NCBI GenBank assembly: GCA_016213015.1
Contig: JACRCE010000091.1
Coordinates: 1-40,772 of the forward strand
Length of the DNA: 40,772 nucleotides
Direction: 5' to 3'
Origin: Deltaproteobacteria bacterium
Lineage (GTDB): Bacteria > Desulfobacterota > GWC2-55-46
Shown here: one piece after another, positions 14,122-22,271 of the stretch
Numbering within the stretch: position 1 is the stretch's first letter
Layout of the letters: each line of letters opens with the position of its first letter
Position numbers and translations under genes: made by a program
The notes under the pieces: model-generated
What the model was told of the DNA's origin: nothing
Databases searched by the model: none
What the model saw: only the letters and a program-made list of their open reading frames with translations

Positions 14122-16209
14122 ATGACGGACAATGCCAAGACAAAAGCCGATCTGCTCGATGAAATAAACGCCCTTCGCGCGCGCATCATTGAGTTGGAAG
14201 AGTGGGGCGCGGGCAAGGACGTCTATCAGGAGGCGCTCCGCACCATACTTGACAGGACCGCGCTCATGGGAGGCGACGACTTCTTCCGCTCTATGGTGCG
14301 CAACGTCGCGTCCACGCTCAAGTTCAAATACGTCTTCGTCGGAGAGTTAAGCGGGCCCGGCAGGATACGCACCTTGGCGGTATGGACAAACGGCGCGCTT
14401 GGTTTGAACTTTGAGTACGACATAGAGGACGCGCCTTGCAAGGGCGTGATCGGCAAGGAATTATGTTTTTACCCGAGTGCCGTGCAAAAGCTCTTCCCCA
14501 ACGACAAGACGCTCGCCAAGCTGAACGTCGAGAGCTACATCGGGGTGCCGCTCTTCGACGTTAACGGCAAGGCCATGGGCATCCTTGCCGCAATGGATAC
14601 CGCGCCCATAGAGAAGGACGCGCATCTGGCCGAGATATTCGTCATCTTCTCCATACGCGCCGCATTCGAGATGGAGAGAAAGCGCGCAGAGAACGAGCTT
14701 AAAAGACTGGCCGAACGCCTGACCGAGGCGCAGGAGATTGCCCATATCGGAAGCTGGGAGCTTGATGCGGCCTCCGGCGAGATATTCTGGTCGGATCAGA
14801 CTTACAAACTGTTCGGCTATGAGCCTGGTGGTTGCGAGCCCGGGTTTGAGAGCACCCTTGCAAGGGTGGATAATGGCGACAAGGTCAGGTTTGCGAGGTA
14901 CGCGAAGGACTGTCGTTCCCTCCCTAACTCGGCAAAGAAAAGCTGCTCGATAGATTATCGGATAACGCTCCCGGATGGAAGCGTTAGGAGGCTCCACGGC
15001 AAGGCCGAGTTGATCCGCGATCCGTCAGGCGCGCCGGAGCGCGTCGCCGGAACGGTGCAGGACTTCACGTGGCGGGACAAGGTGGAGGCCGAACTTTTAC
15101 AGGCTCAAAAGCTCGAATCCATCGGCGAGCTTGCGGGAGGCATAGCCCACGACTTCAATAATCTCCTCACGGGCATCGTCGGCAGCGTGTCGATCGCAAA
15201 GGAACGACTGAGGCCGGAAGACCCGGTCTATTCCCTGATGAACCAGATGGAAAAGGCGGCCTTGCGGACCAAGAGCCTTACCAGCCAGCTCCTGACCTTC
15301 TCAAGGGGCGGAGAGCCGGTCAAAAACATATCCAACGTAACCCAGCTGGTCAGGGATACCGCTCAACTGGTGCTCAGAGATTCCGGTTGCGAGCTGACAT
15401 TCGACGCTCAGGAGGACGTCTGGCCGGTAGAGGTTGACGAGGCGCAGATATCGCAGGTGATAAACAATATCGTCCACAACGCGCGCCATGCCGTGGTCAA
15501 CGGCGGAACCATCGGGATAACGCTAAGGAACGTCGTGGTCGGGGACAACGACGGGGTGCCGCTCGAGGCCGGCGACTACGTTAGGATAACGGTAAAGGAC
15601 ACGGGCAAGGGGATAAGCGCCAAGCATATCCACAGGGTCTTCGACCCGTTCTTCACCACCAAGGACAAGGCCAGCGGACTTGGGCTTGCCGTGTCGTACT
15701 CCATAGTCAAGAGGCACAAAGGGCATATAAGCGTGGAGTCCAAGGAGGGCTTTGGCGCGGCCTTCAACGTCTATCTGAACCGCGCCGGCGTCGTTGGGCA
15801 GACCGAGGAGAAGCCGCTCGTGGGAAACGGCAAGGTATTGGTGGTTGACGACGAGGAGCTTGTGCGCGACGTGGCGCTCGACATGTTAAGGCTCCTCGGG
15901 TACGAGGCGAGGAGCGCCGTTGACGGGGCAAGCGCGGTTGAACTCTACAAGAAGGCGCAAAGCGAGGGCGCGCCGTTTTCAGCCGTGATAATGGACCTTA
16001 CCATGCCGGGCATGAGCGGCATGGAGGCCATGCAAAAGATACTCGCCATCGACAAGGACGCAAGGGGCATGGTCTCAAGCGGCTTTTCAAAAGACCCCAT
16101 CATGTCGGAATACAAGAACCACGGCTTCAAGGCCGTGCTGGTCAAGCCTTACAGGATGAGCGAGTTCAGCAAGGCGGTCAAATCGGTGATAGACAACGAG
16201 GCCGTCTGA
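14122..16209 (+). CDS. Hybrid histidine kinase: GAF, PAS, kinase, receiver
   Basis: A soluble 695-residue sensor kinase with no membrane segment. After a short coiled coil (KADLLDEINALRARIIELEE) come a GAF domain (about 45-190), a PAS domain (about 205-310; SWELDAASGEIFWSD, ending RVAGTVQDFTWRD), the dimerisation box ELAGGIAHDFNNLL with H343, an ATPase with N-box (NIVHNARHAV), DTGKGI and GLGLAVSYSIVK, and a receiver with D625 (IMDLTMPGMSG) and K in LVKPYR. HDFNN is the NtrB-like form of the H box. The input signal is unknown and no response regulator with an output domain is next to it. I start at ATG 14122, which has GGAAGGA; TTG at 14095 is unlikely. The stop is one base from the next start. 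Confidence 0.92.
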   Translation: MTDNAKTKADLLDEINALRARIIELEEWGAGKDVYQEALRTILDRTALMGGDDFFRSMVRNVASTLKFKYVFVGELSGPGRIRTLAVWTNGALGLNFEYDIEDAPCKGVIGKELCFYPSAVQKLFPNDKTLAKLNVESYIGVPLFDVNGKAMGILAAMDTAPIEKDAHLAEIFVIFSIRAAFEMERKRAENELKRLAERLTEAQEIAHIGSWELDAASGEIFWSDQTYKLFGYEPGGCEPGFESTLARVDNGDKVRFARYAKDCRSLPNSAKKSCSIDYRITLPDGSVRRLHGKAELIRDPSGAPERVAGTVQDFTWRDKVEAELLQAQKLESIGELAGGIAHDFNNLLTGIVGSVSIAKERLRPEDPVYSLMNQMEKAALRTKSLTSQLLTFSRGGEPVKNISNVTQLVRDTAQLVLRDSGCELTFDAQEDVWPVEVDEAQISQVINNIVHNARHAVVNGGTIGITLRNVVVGDNDGVPLEAGDYVRITVKDTGKGISAKHIHRVFDPFFTTKDKASGLGLAVSYSIVKRHKGHISVESKEGFGAAFNVYLNRAGVVGQTEEKPLVGNGKVLVVDDEELVRDVALDMLRLLGYEARSAVDGASAVELYKKAQSEGAPFSAVIMDLTMPGMSGMEAMQKILAIDKDARGMVSSGFSKDPIMSEYKNHGFKAVLVKPYRMSEFSKAVKSVIDNEAV

Positions 16210-16210
16210 C

Positions 16211-17371
16211 ATGGGCCGCGGGATGTACTTCGATAATGCGGCAACCTCCTTCCCGAAGCCGGAGCCCGTATACCAACGGATAGACCACGTCCTGAGGCGC
16301 GTCGGCGGCAACCCGGGAAGGGCAAGCCACGCCCTTGCCATGGAGGCGGCCCGCGCGGTCTTCAACGCAAGGGAGGCGGTCGCCGAACTCCTTGCCGTCC
16401 CTGACTCATCCCGCGTCGTATTCACCAAGAACACGACCGAGGCTATAAACCTTGCGCTCAAGGGCGTTTTGAGACGCGGCGGACACGTTATTACCAGCGC
16501 CTTTGAGCACAACTCGATCATAAAAACCCTTGAGGCGATATCGCGCTTGACTCCCGGCATGGAAATAACGCGCCTCAAGCCCAACGACGAATGGATTATC
16601 GACCCAAGGGCCGTTGAGGCCGTTATTAGGAAGGATACGGCGCTCGTGGTAATCACACACGCCTCGAACGTATTCGGGACCATACAGCCGGTCTCGGAGA
16701 TAGGCGCGTCCTGCCGGAGGCAAGGCGTGTTGTTTATGATAGACGCGGCGCAGACGGCCGGGGCATACCCGATAGACGTAAAGGCCATGAGCGTTGACCT
16801 GCTTGCGACGGCCGGGCATAAATCGCTTTTCGGGCCGCAGGGCACCGGGGTTTTATACGTGGCCGCGGGCATGGAGATTGACCCGCTCATAAACGGCGGA
16901 ACCGGAGAGCTTGACATTGTATTGCCTATGCCGGAGCGGCTTGAGTCAGGCACGTTGAACACCCCCGGCATCGCGGGTCTCGGCGCGGGCGTCCGGTTCA
17001 TACTCGACGAGGGCATTGAAAAGATACGCTCCCACGAGACGACGCTCATCGCCTCGATAACCAACGGCCTTGCCGGGATAAAAGGCGTAAGGATCATCGG
17101 CCCGACGGACGCCTCGAAAAGGGCATCCCTCGTATCGTTCACGATTAACGGCGTCCTTGCCGACGAGGTTGGCAGGCGGCTTAATGACGAATTTTCCATC
17201 ATGCTAAGGACAGGCACACACTGCGCCTTTGAAGCGCACAAACTATGCGGTACATGGCCTGACGGCGCGATAAGGGTAAGCCCGGGGTACTTCAACACGG
17301 TCGGCGAAATCGAACGGTTTTTAGAGGCGATATCAACGATTGCCCGTAACGCGGCTGGACGAAGCCGGTAG
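16211..17371 (+). CDS. Cysteine desulfurase-like aminotransferase class V
   Basis: A 386-residue PLP enzyme that takes sulfur from cysteine (or a related substrate). MYFDNAATSFPKPEPVY at the start, TEAINLALKG, the PLP lysine K204 in TAGHKSLFGPQGTG, and the catalytic cysteine C338 in RTGTHCA are as in the family. It resembles the CsdB/SufS-like subgroup seen in isolated genomic settings rather than IscS, since no iscU, iscR or suf gene is near. It may supply sulfur for tRNA thiolation or cofactors; that is inference. It follows the kinase gene by one base and precedes tsaD by nine, so it is in a long plus-strand run. Met at 16223 is an alternative start. Confidence 0.9.
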   Translation: MGRGMYFDNAATSFPKPEPVYQRIDHVLRRVGGNPGRASHALAMEAARAVFNAREAVAELLAVPDSSRVVFTKNTTEAINLALKGVLRRGGHVITSAFEHNSIIKTLEAISRLTPGMEITRLKPNDEWIIDPRAVEAVIRKDTALVVITHASNVFGTIQPVSEIGASCRRQGVLFMIDAAQTAGAYPIDVKAMSVDLLATAGHKSLFGPQGTGVLYVAAGMEIDPLINGGTGELDIVLPMPERLESGTLNTPGIAGLGAGVRFILDEGIEKIRSHETTLIASITNGLAGIKGVRIIGPTDASKRASLVSFTINGVLADEVGRRLNDEFSIMLRTGTHCAFEAHKLCGTWPDGAIRVSPGYFNTVGEIERFLEAISTIARNAAGRSR

Positions 17372-17380
17372 GTTGCCTGA

Positions 17381-18397
17381 ATGTTAACCCTCGGAATAGA
17401 AACTTCATGCGACGATACCGCGGCCTCGGTGGTGCGGGACGGCTCTTACGCGCTCTCCTCTGTCGTGTCGTCTCAGGACGACATACACTCCAAGTACGGC
17501 GGCATAGTGCCTGAACTTGCATCGAGGCGGCACATAGAGATGATAATACCGGTCGTTGACGAGGCGCTGATCAGGGCGGGCGTTGCCCTCTCCGACATTG
17601 ACGGTCTGGCCGTTACCGAGGGTCCCGGCCTTGTGGGTTCGATACTCGTGGGCCTGAACTTTGCCAAGTCCGTCGCCTATGCCGCGAAAAAACCCTTGGC
17701 CGGCGTAAACCATATCGCGGCGCACCCGCTGGCCGCGTTCTTGAAGGAGACGCCGGAGGCGGATGTGCCGGACTTCCCGTTCGTGGCGCTCATCGCATCA
17801 GGGGGGCACACCACCCTTGTCCGTTATGACGGGTTTGCCGACTACGCCATCCTCGGCTCAACGCTTGACGACGCCGCCGGAGAGGCTTTCGACAAGGTGG
17901 CAAAACTCCTTGGCCTCGGGTTTCCGGGCGGGGCGATAATAGACGGATTGGCAAAGGCCGGCGATCCGCGCGCGTTTGATTTTACAAGGCCGTATATGGG
18001 CAAGACCAGCCTTGACTTCAGCTTCTCAGGCATAAAGACAGCGGCCCTTGAACACGTAAGGGCGTTCAAGGAAGAACTGACGCCGGACGCGGTGAGCGGC
18101 ATTGCCGCAAGTTTTCAGGAGGCCGTGGTCGACGTGCTCGTTGTAAAGGCCATTCGCGCTCTTGAACGGACGGGTTCAAACCGCCTTGTCGTCGCGGGCG
18201 GCGTTGCCTGCAACTCAAGGCTCCGTTTGCGCCTCCAAGAGGCCGCGACAGAGGCGGACGCGCGCCTTTTCATGCCTGCCCCGCGTTACTGTTCGGACAA
18301 CGCGGCCATGATAGCTGTAATGGGCTTCAATCAACTGCAAAAAGGAGCGTCCGCCTCGCTAGACCTGAACGCAAGGCCGACGTGGGAGGGGTTTTGA
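17381..18397 (+). CDS. tsaD: tRNA N6-adenosine threonylcarbamoyltransferase
   Basis: TsaD, with TsaB and TsaE, transfers threonylcarbamoyl to A37 of ANN-decoding tRNAs. The 338-residue product starts MLTLGIETSCDDTAAS and has H111 and H115 (NHIAAH) for metal, ASGGHTTLV, DDAAGEAFDKVAKLLGLGFPGG, and VAGGVACNSRLR for nucleotide binding. All are intact. tsaB and tsaE are not in the window. It lies between the desulfurase and rsmA, same strand. Confidence 0.97.
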   Translation: MLTLGIETSCDDTAASVVRDGSYALSSVVSSQDDIHSKYGGIVPELASRRHIEMIIPVVDEALIRAGVALSDIDGLAVTEGPGLVGSILVGLNFAKSVAYAAKKPLAGVNHIAAHPLAAFLKETPEADVPDFPFVALIASGGHTTLVRYDGFADYAILGSTLDDAAGEAFDKVAKLLGLGFPGGAIIDGLAKAGDPRAFDFTRPYMGKTSLDFSFSGIKTAALEHVRAFKEELTPDAVSGIAASFQEAVVDVLVVKAIRALERTGSNRLVVAGGVACNSRLRLRLQEAATEADARLFMPAPRYCSDNAAMIAVMGFNQLQKGASASLDLNARPTWEGF

Positions 18398-18436
18398 CAG
18401 CCTGAACAAATTTTGAGTTTTCAGCAAACTACTACA

Positions 18437-19282
18437 ATGAATGAAACGTTGCTCCGTCCGAAAAAACGGCTTGGCCAGCACTTTCTTACCGATAAAAACA
18501 TCCTTGGGAAGATACTCGCCGTTGCCGTGCTTGAGAAAGACGACGAGGTGTTGGAGATCGGCCCGGGGCAAGGGGCGCTTACGCAGGCATTGCTTGCCGC
18601 CGGCGCAAGGGTAATTGCAATAGAGGCCGACGGGCCGCTGTGTTCATATCTTCAAGAGAAGTTCGCGGCCGACGTGCAATCAGGTCAACTAAGCATCATC
18701 CATTCCGACGCATTACAGCTGTCGTTTAAGGAGCTGACCTTTGCCTCCGGCGGTAAGCTCAAGGTCGTTGCCAACCTGCCCTACAATATCTCAGGCCCGG
18801 TCGTCGCCAAGTTCATCGAGCAACGTTCGGTCTTTTCACGGATGACGCTGATGTTCCAAAAGGAGGTGGCCCTTCGCCTTTCAGCCTCGTCCGGCACAAA
18901 AGACTACGGCGCCCTGTCCGTGCTGGCGCAGACGTACATGGACATAAGGCTTGAGTTCGACGTAGAGCCGGAATCGTTTTTCCCGCCCCCCAAGGTAATG
19001 TCAAGCGTCGTGAGCATGGTCGTTAGGGACGCTCCGGCCGTGCCTGTGCCGGACGAGGCTATTTACGCAAGGGTCGTAAAGGCGGGTTTCGCGCACAGAA
19101 GAAAGACGCTCCTCAACTCGTTGAGGGATGCGCTTGGCCTGAAAAAAGAGTCCGCGCTTGAACTGCTGACAGGGGTCGGCATTGCGCCGCAAAGACGAGG
19201 CGAGACGCTCGGCCTCGAGGAGTTTAGCGTCCTTGCGGCGGCATTTAAGCCGCAAAAGCAAGGGGCGCCGGAAATACCGTGA
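18437..19282 (+). CDS. rsmA: 16S rRNA dimethyladenosine transferase
   Basis: RsmA/KsgA dimethylates the two adjacent adenines near the 3' end of 16S rRNA (A1518 and A1519 in E. coli). The 281 residues begin RPKKRLGQHFLTDKNI and carry VLEIGPGQGALT for SAM binding and NLPYNIS (113-119) as catalytic motif. The C-terminal helical domain has FAHRRKTLLNSLRDAL. The start is ATG 18437; TTG 18413 is open but gives no family sequence. A Shine-Dalgarno is not obvious. It is the last gene before the ribosomal protein promoter at 19312. Confidence 0.95.
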   Translation: MNETLLRPKKRLGQHFLTDKNILGKILAVAVLEKDDEVLEIGPGQGALTQALLAAGARVIAIEADGPLCSYLQEKFAADVQSGQLSIIHSDALQLSFKELTFASGGKLKVVANLPYNISGPVVAKFIEQRSVFSRMTLMFQKEVALRLSASSGTKDYGALSVLAQTYMDIRLEFDVEPESFFPPPKVMSSVVSMVVRDAPAVPVPDEAIYARVVKAGFAHRRKTLLNSLRDALGLKKESALELLTGVGIAPQRRGETLGLEEFSVLAAAFKPQKQGAPEIP

Positions 19283-19311
19283 TGCATGGAGCGTCCGCCG
19301 GCTGAAAACAG

Positions 19312-19340
19312 TTGACTTTAGCTTAATAAAATAATATAAA
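19312..19340 (+). promoter_or_regulatory. Strong sigma70-type promoter of rpsF operon
   Basis: TTGACT (19312-19317) and TATAAA (19335-19340) with exactly 17 bases between, set in A/T-rich DNA. Transcription should start near 19347, giving a leader of about 115 bases before rpsF. Confidence 0.8.
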
Positions 19341-19346
19341 ACAAGA

Positions 19347-19442
19347 TTAGCTTCAAGCGCCGTCCGTTTGAATATACGGACGGCAATAACCTTGTTCGGC
19401 CTTGAGCCGCGCAAACCCGCCTCTTAATAAAGATAAGGCGGG
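19347..19442 (+). promoter_or_regulatory. Structured rpsF leader, possible S6:S18 binding site
   Basis: A perfect 9-base-pair hairpin (19359-19367 with 19376-19384, stem GCCGTCCGT, 8-base loop) is followed by a 7-base-pair hairpin (CCCGCCT at 19416-19422 with AGGCGGG at 19436-19442). In many bacteria a hairpin with a conserved CCG in this leader binds S6:S18 and represses the operon. That role is inferred from position; neither hairpin has a U-run, so they do not look like terminators. Confidence 0.45.
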
Positions 19443-19463
19443 GAACCAAAAGGGGGAAAGAAG

Positions 19464-19835
19464 ATGAGGAAGTACGAAACGGTCTGCATCGTGAAGCCGG
19501 ATGTAGGCGACGAGACGATCAAGGGCGTCATCCAGAAGGCGCTCCAAGCGCTAGAGGCCGGAGGCGGAAAGCTGGAAAAACTCGACGAATGGGGCAGAAG
19601 AAGGCTTGCCTACGCCATTGAAAAAAAGTCGGAGGGCTACTACTTCGTTTTGTACTACGAGGCTGAGCCGAAGGTAAGCAAGGAAATCGAGCGCGTCCTA
19701 AAGCTCAACGAGAATGTTTTGAGATACCAAACCATAGTGCGCATCGAACGGAAGATCGTTGCGGAAAGCGCACAGCCGGTCAAGGCCGAGCCGCTTACGG
19801 CTCCGGCGGAAGGAGGGGCGCATGGCAATGGATAA
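19464..19835 (+). CDS. rpsF: 30S ribosomal protein S6
   Basis: First gene of the S6-S18-L9-DnaB unit. The 123 residues show [38 protein letters not shown] and [12 protein letters not shown], the S6 ferredoxin-like fold. The C-terminal extension ([17 protein letters not shown]) is flexible, as in many S6 proteins. A purine-rich GGGGGAAAG precedes the ATG. Its 3' end overlaps rpsR by 14 bases. Confidence 0.96.
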   Translation: MRKYETVCIVKPDVGDETIKGVIQKALQALEAGGGKLEKLDEWGRRRLAYAIEKKSEGYYFVLYYEAEPKVSKEIERVLKLNENVLRYQTIVRIERKIVAESAQPVKAEPLTAPAEGGAHGNG

Positions 19836-20112
19836 TAGACGCGAGAGAAGACCGACGACGGGCGGCCGTCCGGGCGCCGACGGAAGCAAGAGGCCGTATC
19901 AGAAGAAAAAGGTCTGCCGTTTCTGCAAGAACGCGAATCTTTTCCTCGACTATAAGGACTCAAGGGCATTAAGGACGTATATAACGGAGCGCGGCAGGAT
20001 AGTGCCGCGCAGGATATCCGGCACCTGCGCCAAGCATCAGAGGATGGTTGCCGAGGCGATAAAACGCGCCAGAAATCTGGCCATTGTCCCGTTCACTACC
20101 ATAAGCATGTAA
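19822..20112 (+). CDS. rpsR: 30S ribosomal protein S18, zinc-ribbon (C+) form
   Basis: A 96-residue S18. The core [15 protein letters not shown]...[19 protein letters not shown]...[15 protein letters not shown] is clear. CRFC and CAKH supply three cysteines and a histidine, so this is the zinc-binding C+ type; many bacteria hold a zinc-independent C- type instead or as well. The start ATG 19822 has AGGAGG five bases before, inside rpsF; ATG 19828 is also possible. The N-terminus is basic and glycine-rich, normal for S18. Confidence 0.95.
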   Translation: MAMDNRRERRPTTGGRPGADGSKRPYQKKKVCRFCKNANLFLDYKDSRALRTYITERGRIVPRRISGTCAKHQRMVAEAIKRARNLAIVPFTTISM

Positions 20113-20117
20113 AAACC

Positions 20118-20148
20118 CTTTGCCCCCTCTTTATAAGAGGGGGCAAAG
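20118..20148 (+). terminator. Strong hairpin between rpsR and rplI, weak terminator
   Basis: A perfect 14-base-pair stem (20118-20131 with 20135-20148) with a 3-base loop; core GCCCCCTCTT with AAGAGGGGGC. It is followed by ATTTACC, a poor T-run, so it may attenuate or stabilise rather than stop transcription between S18 and L9. Confidence 0.5.
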
Positions 20149-20180
20149 ATTTACCCTATAACGCCAAGGAGCGGATGTAT

Positions 20181-20627
20181 ATGAGACTGATTCTCAGAAA
20201 AGACGTTGAAAACCTGGGCAGATACGGAGATCAGGTAAAGGTGGCCCTCGGCTACGCAAGAAACTACCTGATACCCAACGCCCTTGCAGTGGAGGCCACG
20301 CCAAGCAACATCAAGCAGTTGGAGGCCGAAAAAGAGGCGTTCCTTAAAAAAGCCGCGGTGCGCCGTGAGAGCGCGGAAAAGATGCGTTCAGCGCTTGAGG
20401 CCGTAAACCTCGTGTTCTCGAGAAAATCGGCTGACGATGAAAAACTCTTCGGCTCCGTAACCTCGCACGATATTCATGACGCGCTCAAGGAAAAGGGCTT
20501 TGATCTCGACAAGAAGACAATAACGCTTCCCGACCACATAAAGACGCTCGGCCGGTTCACGGCGAGCGTAAAGCTTCATCCTGATGTCGTTGCAACCGTG
20601 AAGGTCGCGGTAAACAAGGCGGAGTAG
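20181..20627 (+). CDS. rplI: 50S ribosomal protein L9
   Basis: The 148-residue product has the N-terminal domain MRLILRKDVENLGRYGDQVKVALGYARNYLIPN, the long linking helix with KQLEAEKEAFLKKAAVRRESAEKM, and the C-terminal RNA-binding domain DEKLFGSVTSHDIHDALKEKG. Length matches the E. coli protein. I start at ATG 20181: AAGGAG is nine bases before it; ATG 20175 would be only three bases from that site. Confidence 0.96.
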   Translation: MRLILRKDVENLGRYGDQVKVALGYARNYLIPNALAVEATPSNIKQLEAEKEAFLKKAAVRRESAEKMRSALEAVNLVFSRKSADDEKLFGSVTSHDIHDALKEKGFDLDKKTITLPDHIKTLGRFTASVKLHPDVVATVKVAVNKAE

Positions 20628-20673
20628 CTATTCGTTGGTTGCATCCGATTTAACCCTTCATATCGTCCTAAGA

Positions 20674-20752
20674 GCGCGCCCAGCACCACTTTGCATTACG
20701 AAAGCATCTTGTTTAACAAATTTGTCGCGTTGCAAAGTGGTGCTGGGCGCGC
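20674..20752. repeat. Palindromic repeat R2, copy 1, before dnaB
   Basis: A perfect 22-base inverted repeat (20674-20695 and 20731-20752; core GCCCAGCACCACTTTGCA) with 35 bases between. Just outside are TCGTC and GACGA. It ends 20 bases before the dnaB ATG. A second, shorter copy (16 perfect base pairs, 40-base loop) is nested within an R1 element at 37105-37176. Confidence 0.8.
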
Positions 20753-20772
20753 TATAAGACGACTCTCTCGCT

Positions 20773-22176
20773 ATGGCTGACAATACTGGTAAAGACTACG
20801 CCATCAAAGTGCCTCCTCACAGCATCGAGGCGGAAAAGGCCGTGCTCGGCGGCATACTCCTTGAACAGGACGCCGTCAACAGGGTATTGGAATTCCTTTC
20901 TCCCGACGGGTCTGATTTCTATCACCCGGCGCACACCAGAATATTCCGCGCCATATCCGGCCTTTCGGAACGGGCCATACCCGTTGACATGATAACGCTC
21001 AACGACGCCTTGAAGGACGCCGACGCACTTTCATCGGTGGGAGGCGCATCATACCTCGGCGTATTGGTCGACTTCACCGGCACCGCGGCCAACGTTACTT
21101 TTTACGCCAAGATAGTGCGCGCCAAGGCCATGCTCAGGAAGATTATCCTGACCGCCAACGACATATCCACGCGAGCCTTTGAAGGCAGGGAGGAAACCGA
21201 CGAATTCGTTGACGAAGTGGAAAAGCTCATCTTTCAAATAACTCAGGACAGAAGCAGAAGGTCGTACTGGGCGCTTAAAGACCTCATCAAGCCGGCCTTT
21301 GAAAATATCGAGAACCTCTTTGCGAGAAAGACGCACATAACCGGAATCTCCACGGGCTATCAGGATCTGGACAGGCTGACCTCAGGGCTTCAAAACTCGG
21401 ACCTCATCATAATCGCGGGCAGACCGGGCATGGGCAAGACCTCTTTTGCGTTGAACATCGCCGAGAACGTGGCGATCGATTCGGGTGAGGCCGTGGCCGT
21501 ATTCTCCCTTGAGATGAGCAAGGAACAGCTTACCCAGAGGATGCTCGCCTCCCGCGCAAAGGTGGGTTTGCAGGGCATAAGAAACGGTTTTTTGAGGAGC
21601 GACGACTGGGGTCGCCTTAGTAACGCCGCGGGCACGCTCTCCGAGTCGAAGATATACATTGACGACACCGCGGCCCAAACCGTCCTTGAGATGCGGGCAA
21701 AGGCGCGCAGATGGAAAAAAGACCTCGGTATACGTCTCGTCATCGTAGATTATCTGCAACTCATGCGAGGCACCGGGCATAAGGACAACAGGGAACAGGA
21801 AATATCCGCCATATCGAGGTCGCTAAAGGCAATGGCAAAGGAGCTCGACATGCCGGTCATCGCCCTTTCCCAGTTGTCCCGCATGACCGAACAGAGGGGC
21901 GGGGACAAGAAGCCCCAGCTTTCAGACCTAAGGGAGTCCGGCGCCATCGAGCAGGACGCCGACATGGTGATGTTCGTCTACAGGAAGTCGGCCTACGAGG
22001 ACTGCCCATGCCCAAAAGAGTTGTGCACCTGCGGCGTAAGAAGGACCGCCGAACTGCTCATAAGAAAACAGAGGAACGGCCCGACCGGAGACATCAAGCT
22101 TACCTTCCTGCATGAGTACACCCGCTTTGAAGACCAGACCACGGATTATGAGGTCAAGACCGAATGGGTAGAGTAG
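20773..22176 (+). CDS. dnaB: Replicative DNA helicase DnaB
   Basis: Hexameric helicase that drives fork movement. The 467 residues comprise the N-terminal primase-binding domain (VPPHSIEAEKAVLGGILLEQ), and the RecA-like core with P-loop GRPGMGKT (216-223), VIVDYLQLM, LSQLSR and DLRESGAIEQDADMV. No intein interrupts it. The CPCPKELCTCG stretch near residue 415 is a cysteine-rich loop that many DnaB proteins carry in part. The ATG at 20773 fits the family N-terminus, yet I see no Shine-Dalgarno: the preceding bases are the outer edge of an R2 repeat. Confidence 0.97.
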   Translation: MADNTGKDYAIKVPPHSIEAEKAVLGGILLEQDAVNRVLEFLSPDGSDFYHPAHTRIFRAISGLSERAIPVDMITLNDALKDADALSSVGGASYLGVLVDFTGTAANVTFYAKIVRAKAMLRKIILTANDISTRAFEGREETDEFVDEVEKLIFQITQDRSRRSYWALKDLIKPAFENIENLFARKTHITGISTGYQDLDRLTSGLQNSDLIIIAGRPGMGKTSFALNIAENVAIDSGEAVAVFSLEMSKEQLTQRMLASRAKVGLQGIRNGFLRSDDWGRLSNAAGTLSESKIYIDDTAAQTVLEMRAKARRWKKDLGIRLVIVDYLQLMRGTGHKDNREQEISAISRSLKAMAKELDMPVIALSQLSRMTEQRGGDKKPQLSDLRESGAIEQDADMVMFVYRKSAYEDCPCPKELCTCGVRRTAELLIRKQRNGPTGDIKLTFLHEYTRFEDQTTDYEVKTEWVE

Positions 22177-22184
22177 CGTAAAGA

Positions 22185-22254
22185 CCGTGAACCGTGACCG
22201 TGTTAAAAGGCGGCGACCGTGTAAAAACGAATCCTTTACGGTCACGGTTCACGG
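22185..22254. repeat. Heptad repeats forming a 17-bp inverted repeat
   Basis: CCGTGAACCGTGACCGT (22185-22201) is perfectly inverted at 22238-22254, with a further GCGACCGTG unit between. It lies just past the dnaB stop and before priA; the 17-base-pair hairpin is not followed by a T-run. Confidence 0.7.
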
Positions 22255-22271
22255 ACAACGGTATTTATAAC

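Noticed and set aside
16087-17298. Open frame of 403 codons on the minus strand
   Set aside because: It lies opposite the cysteine desulfurase and the kinase end; the translated sequence is serine/proline-rich with no family match, typical of a GC-driven shadow.
20773-22176. Intein in DnaB
   Set aside because: The core motifs run without interruption and length is normal.
22194-22271. N-terminal extension of PriA from GTG 22194
   Set aside because: The sequence is heptad-repeat DNA and not family-like; GTG 22272 starts at the conserved N-terminus.
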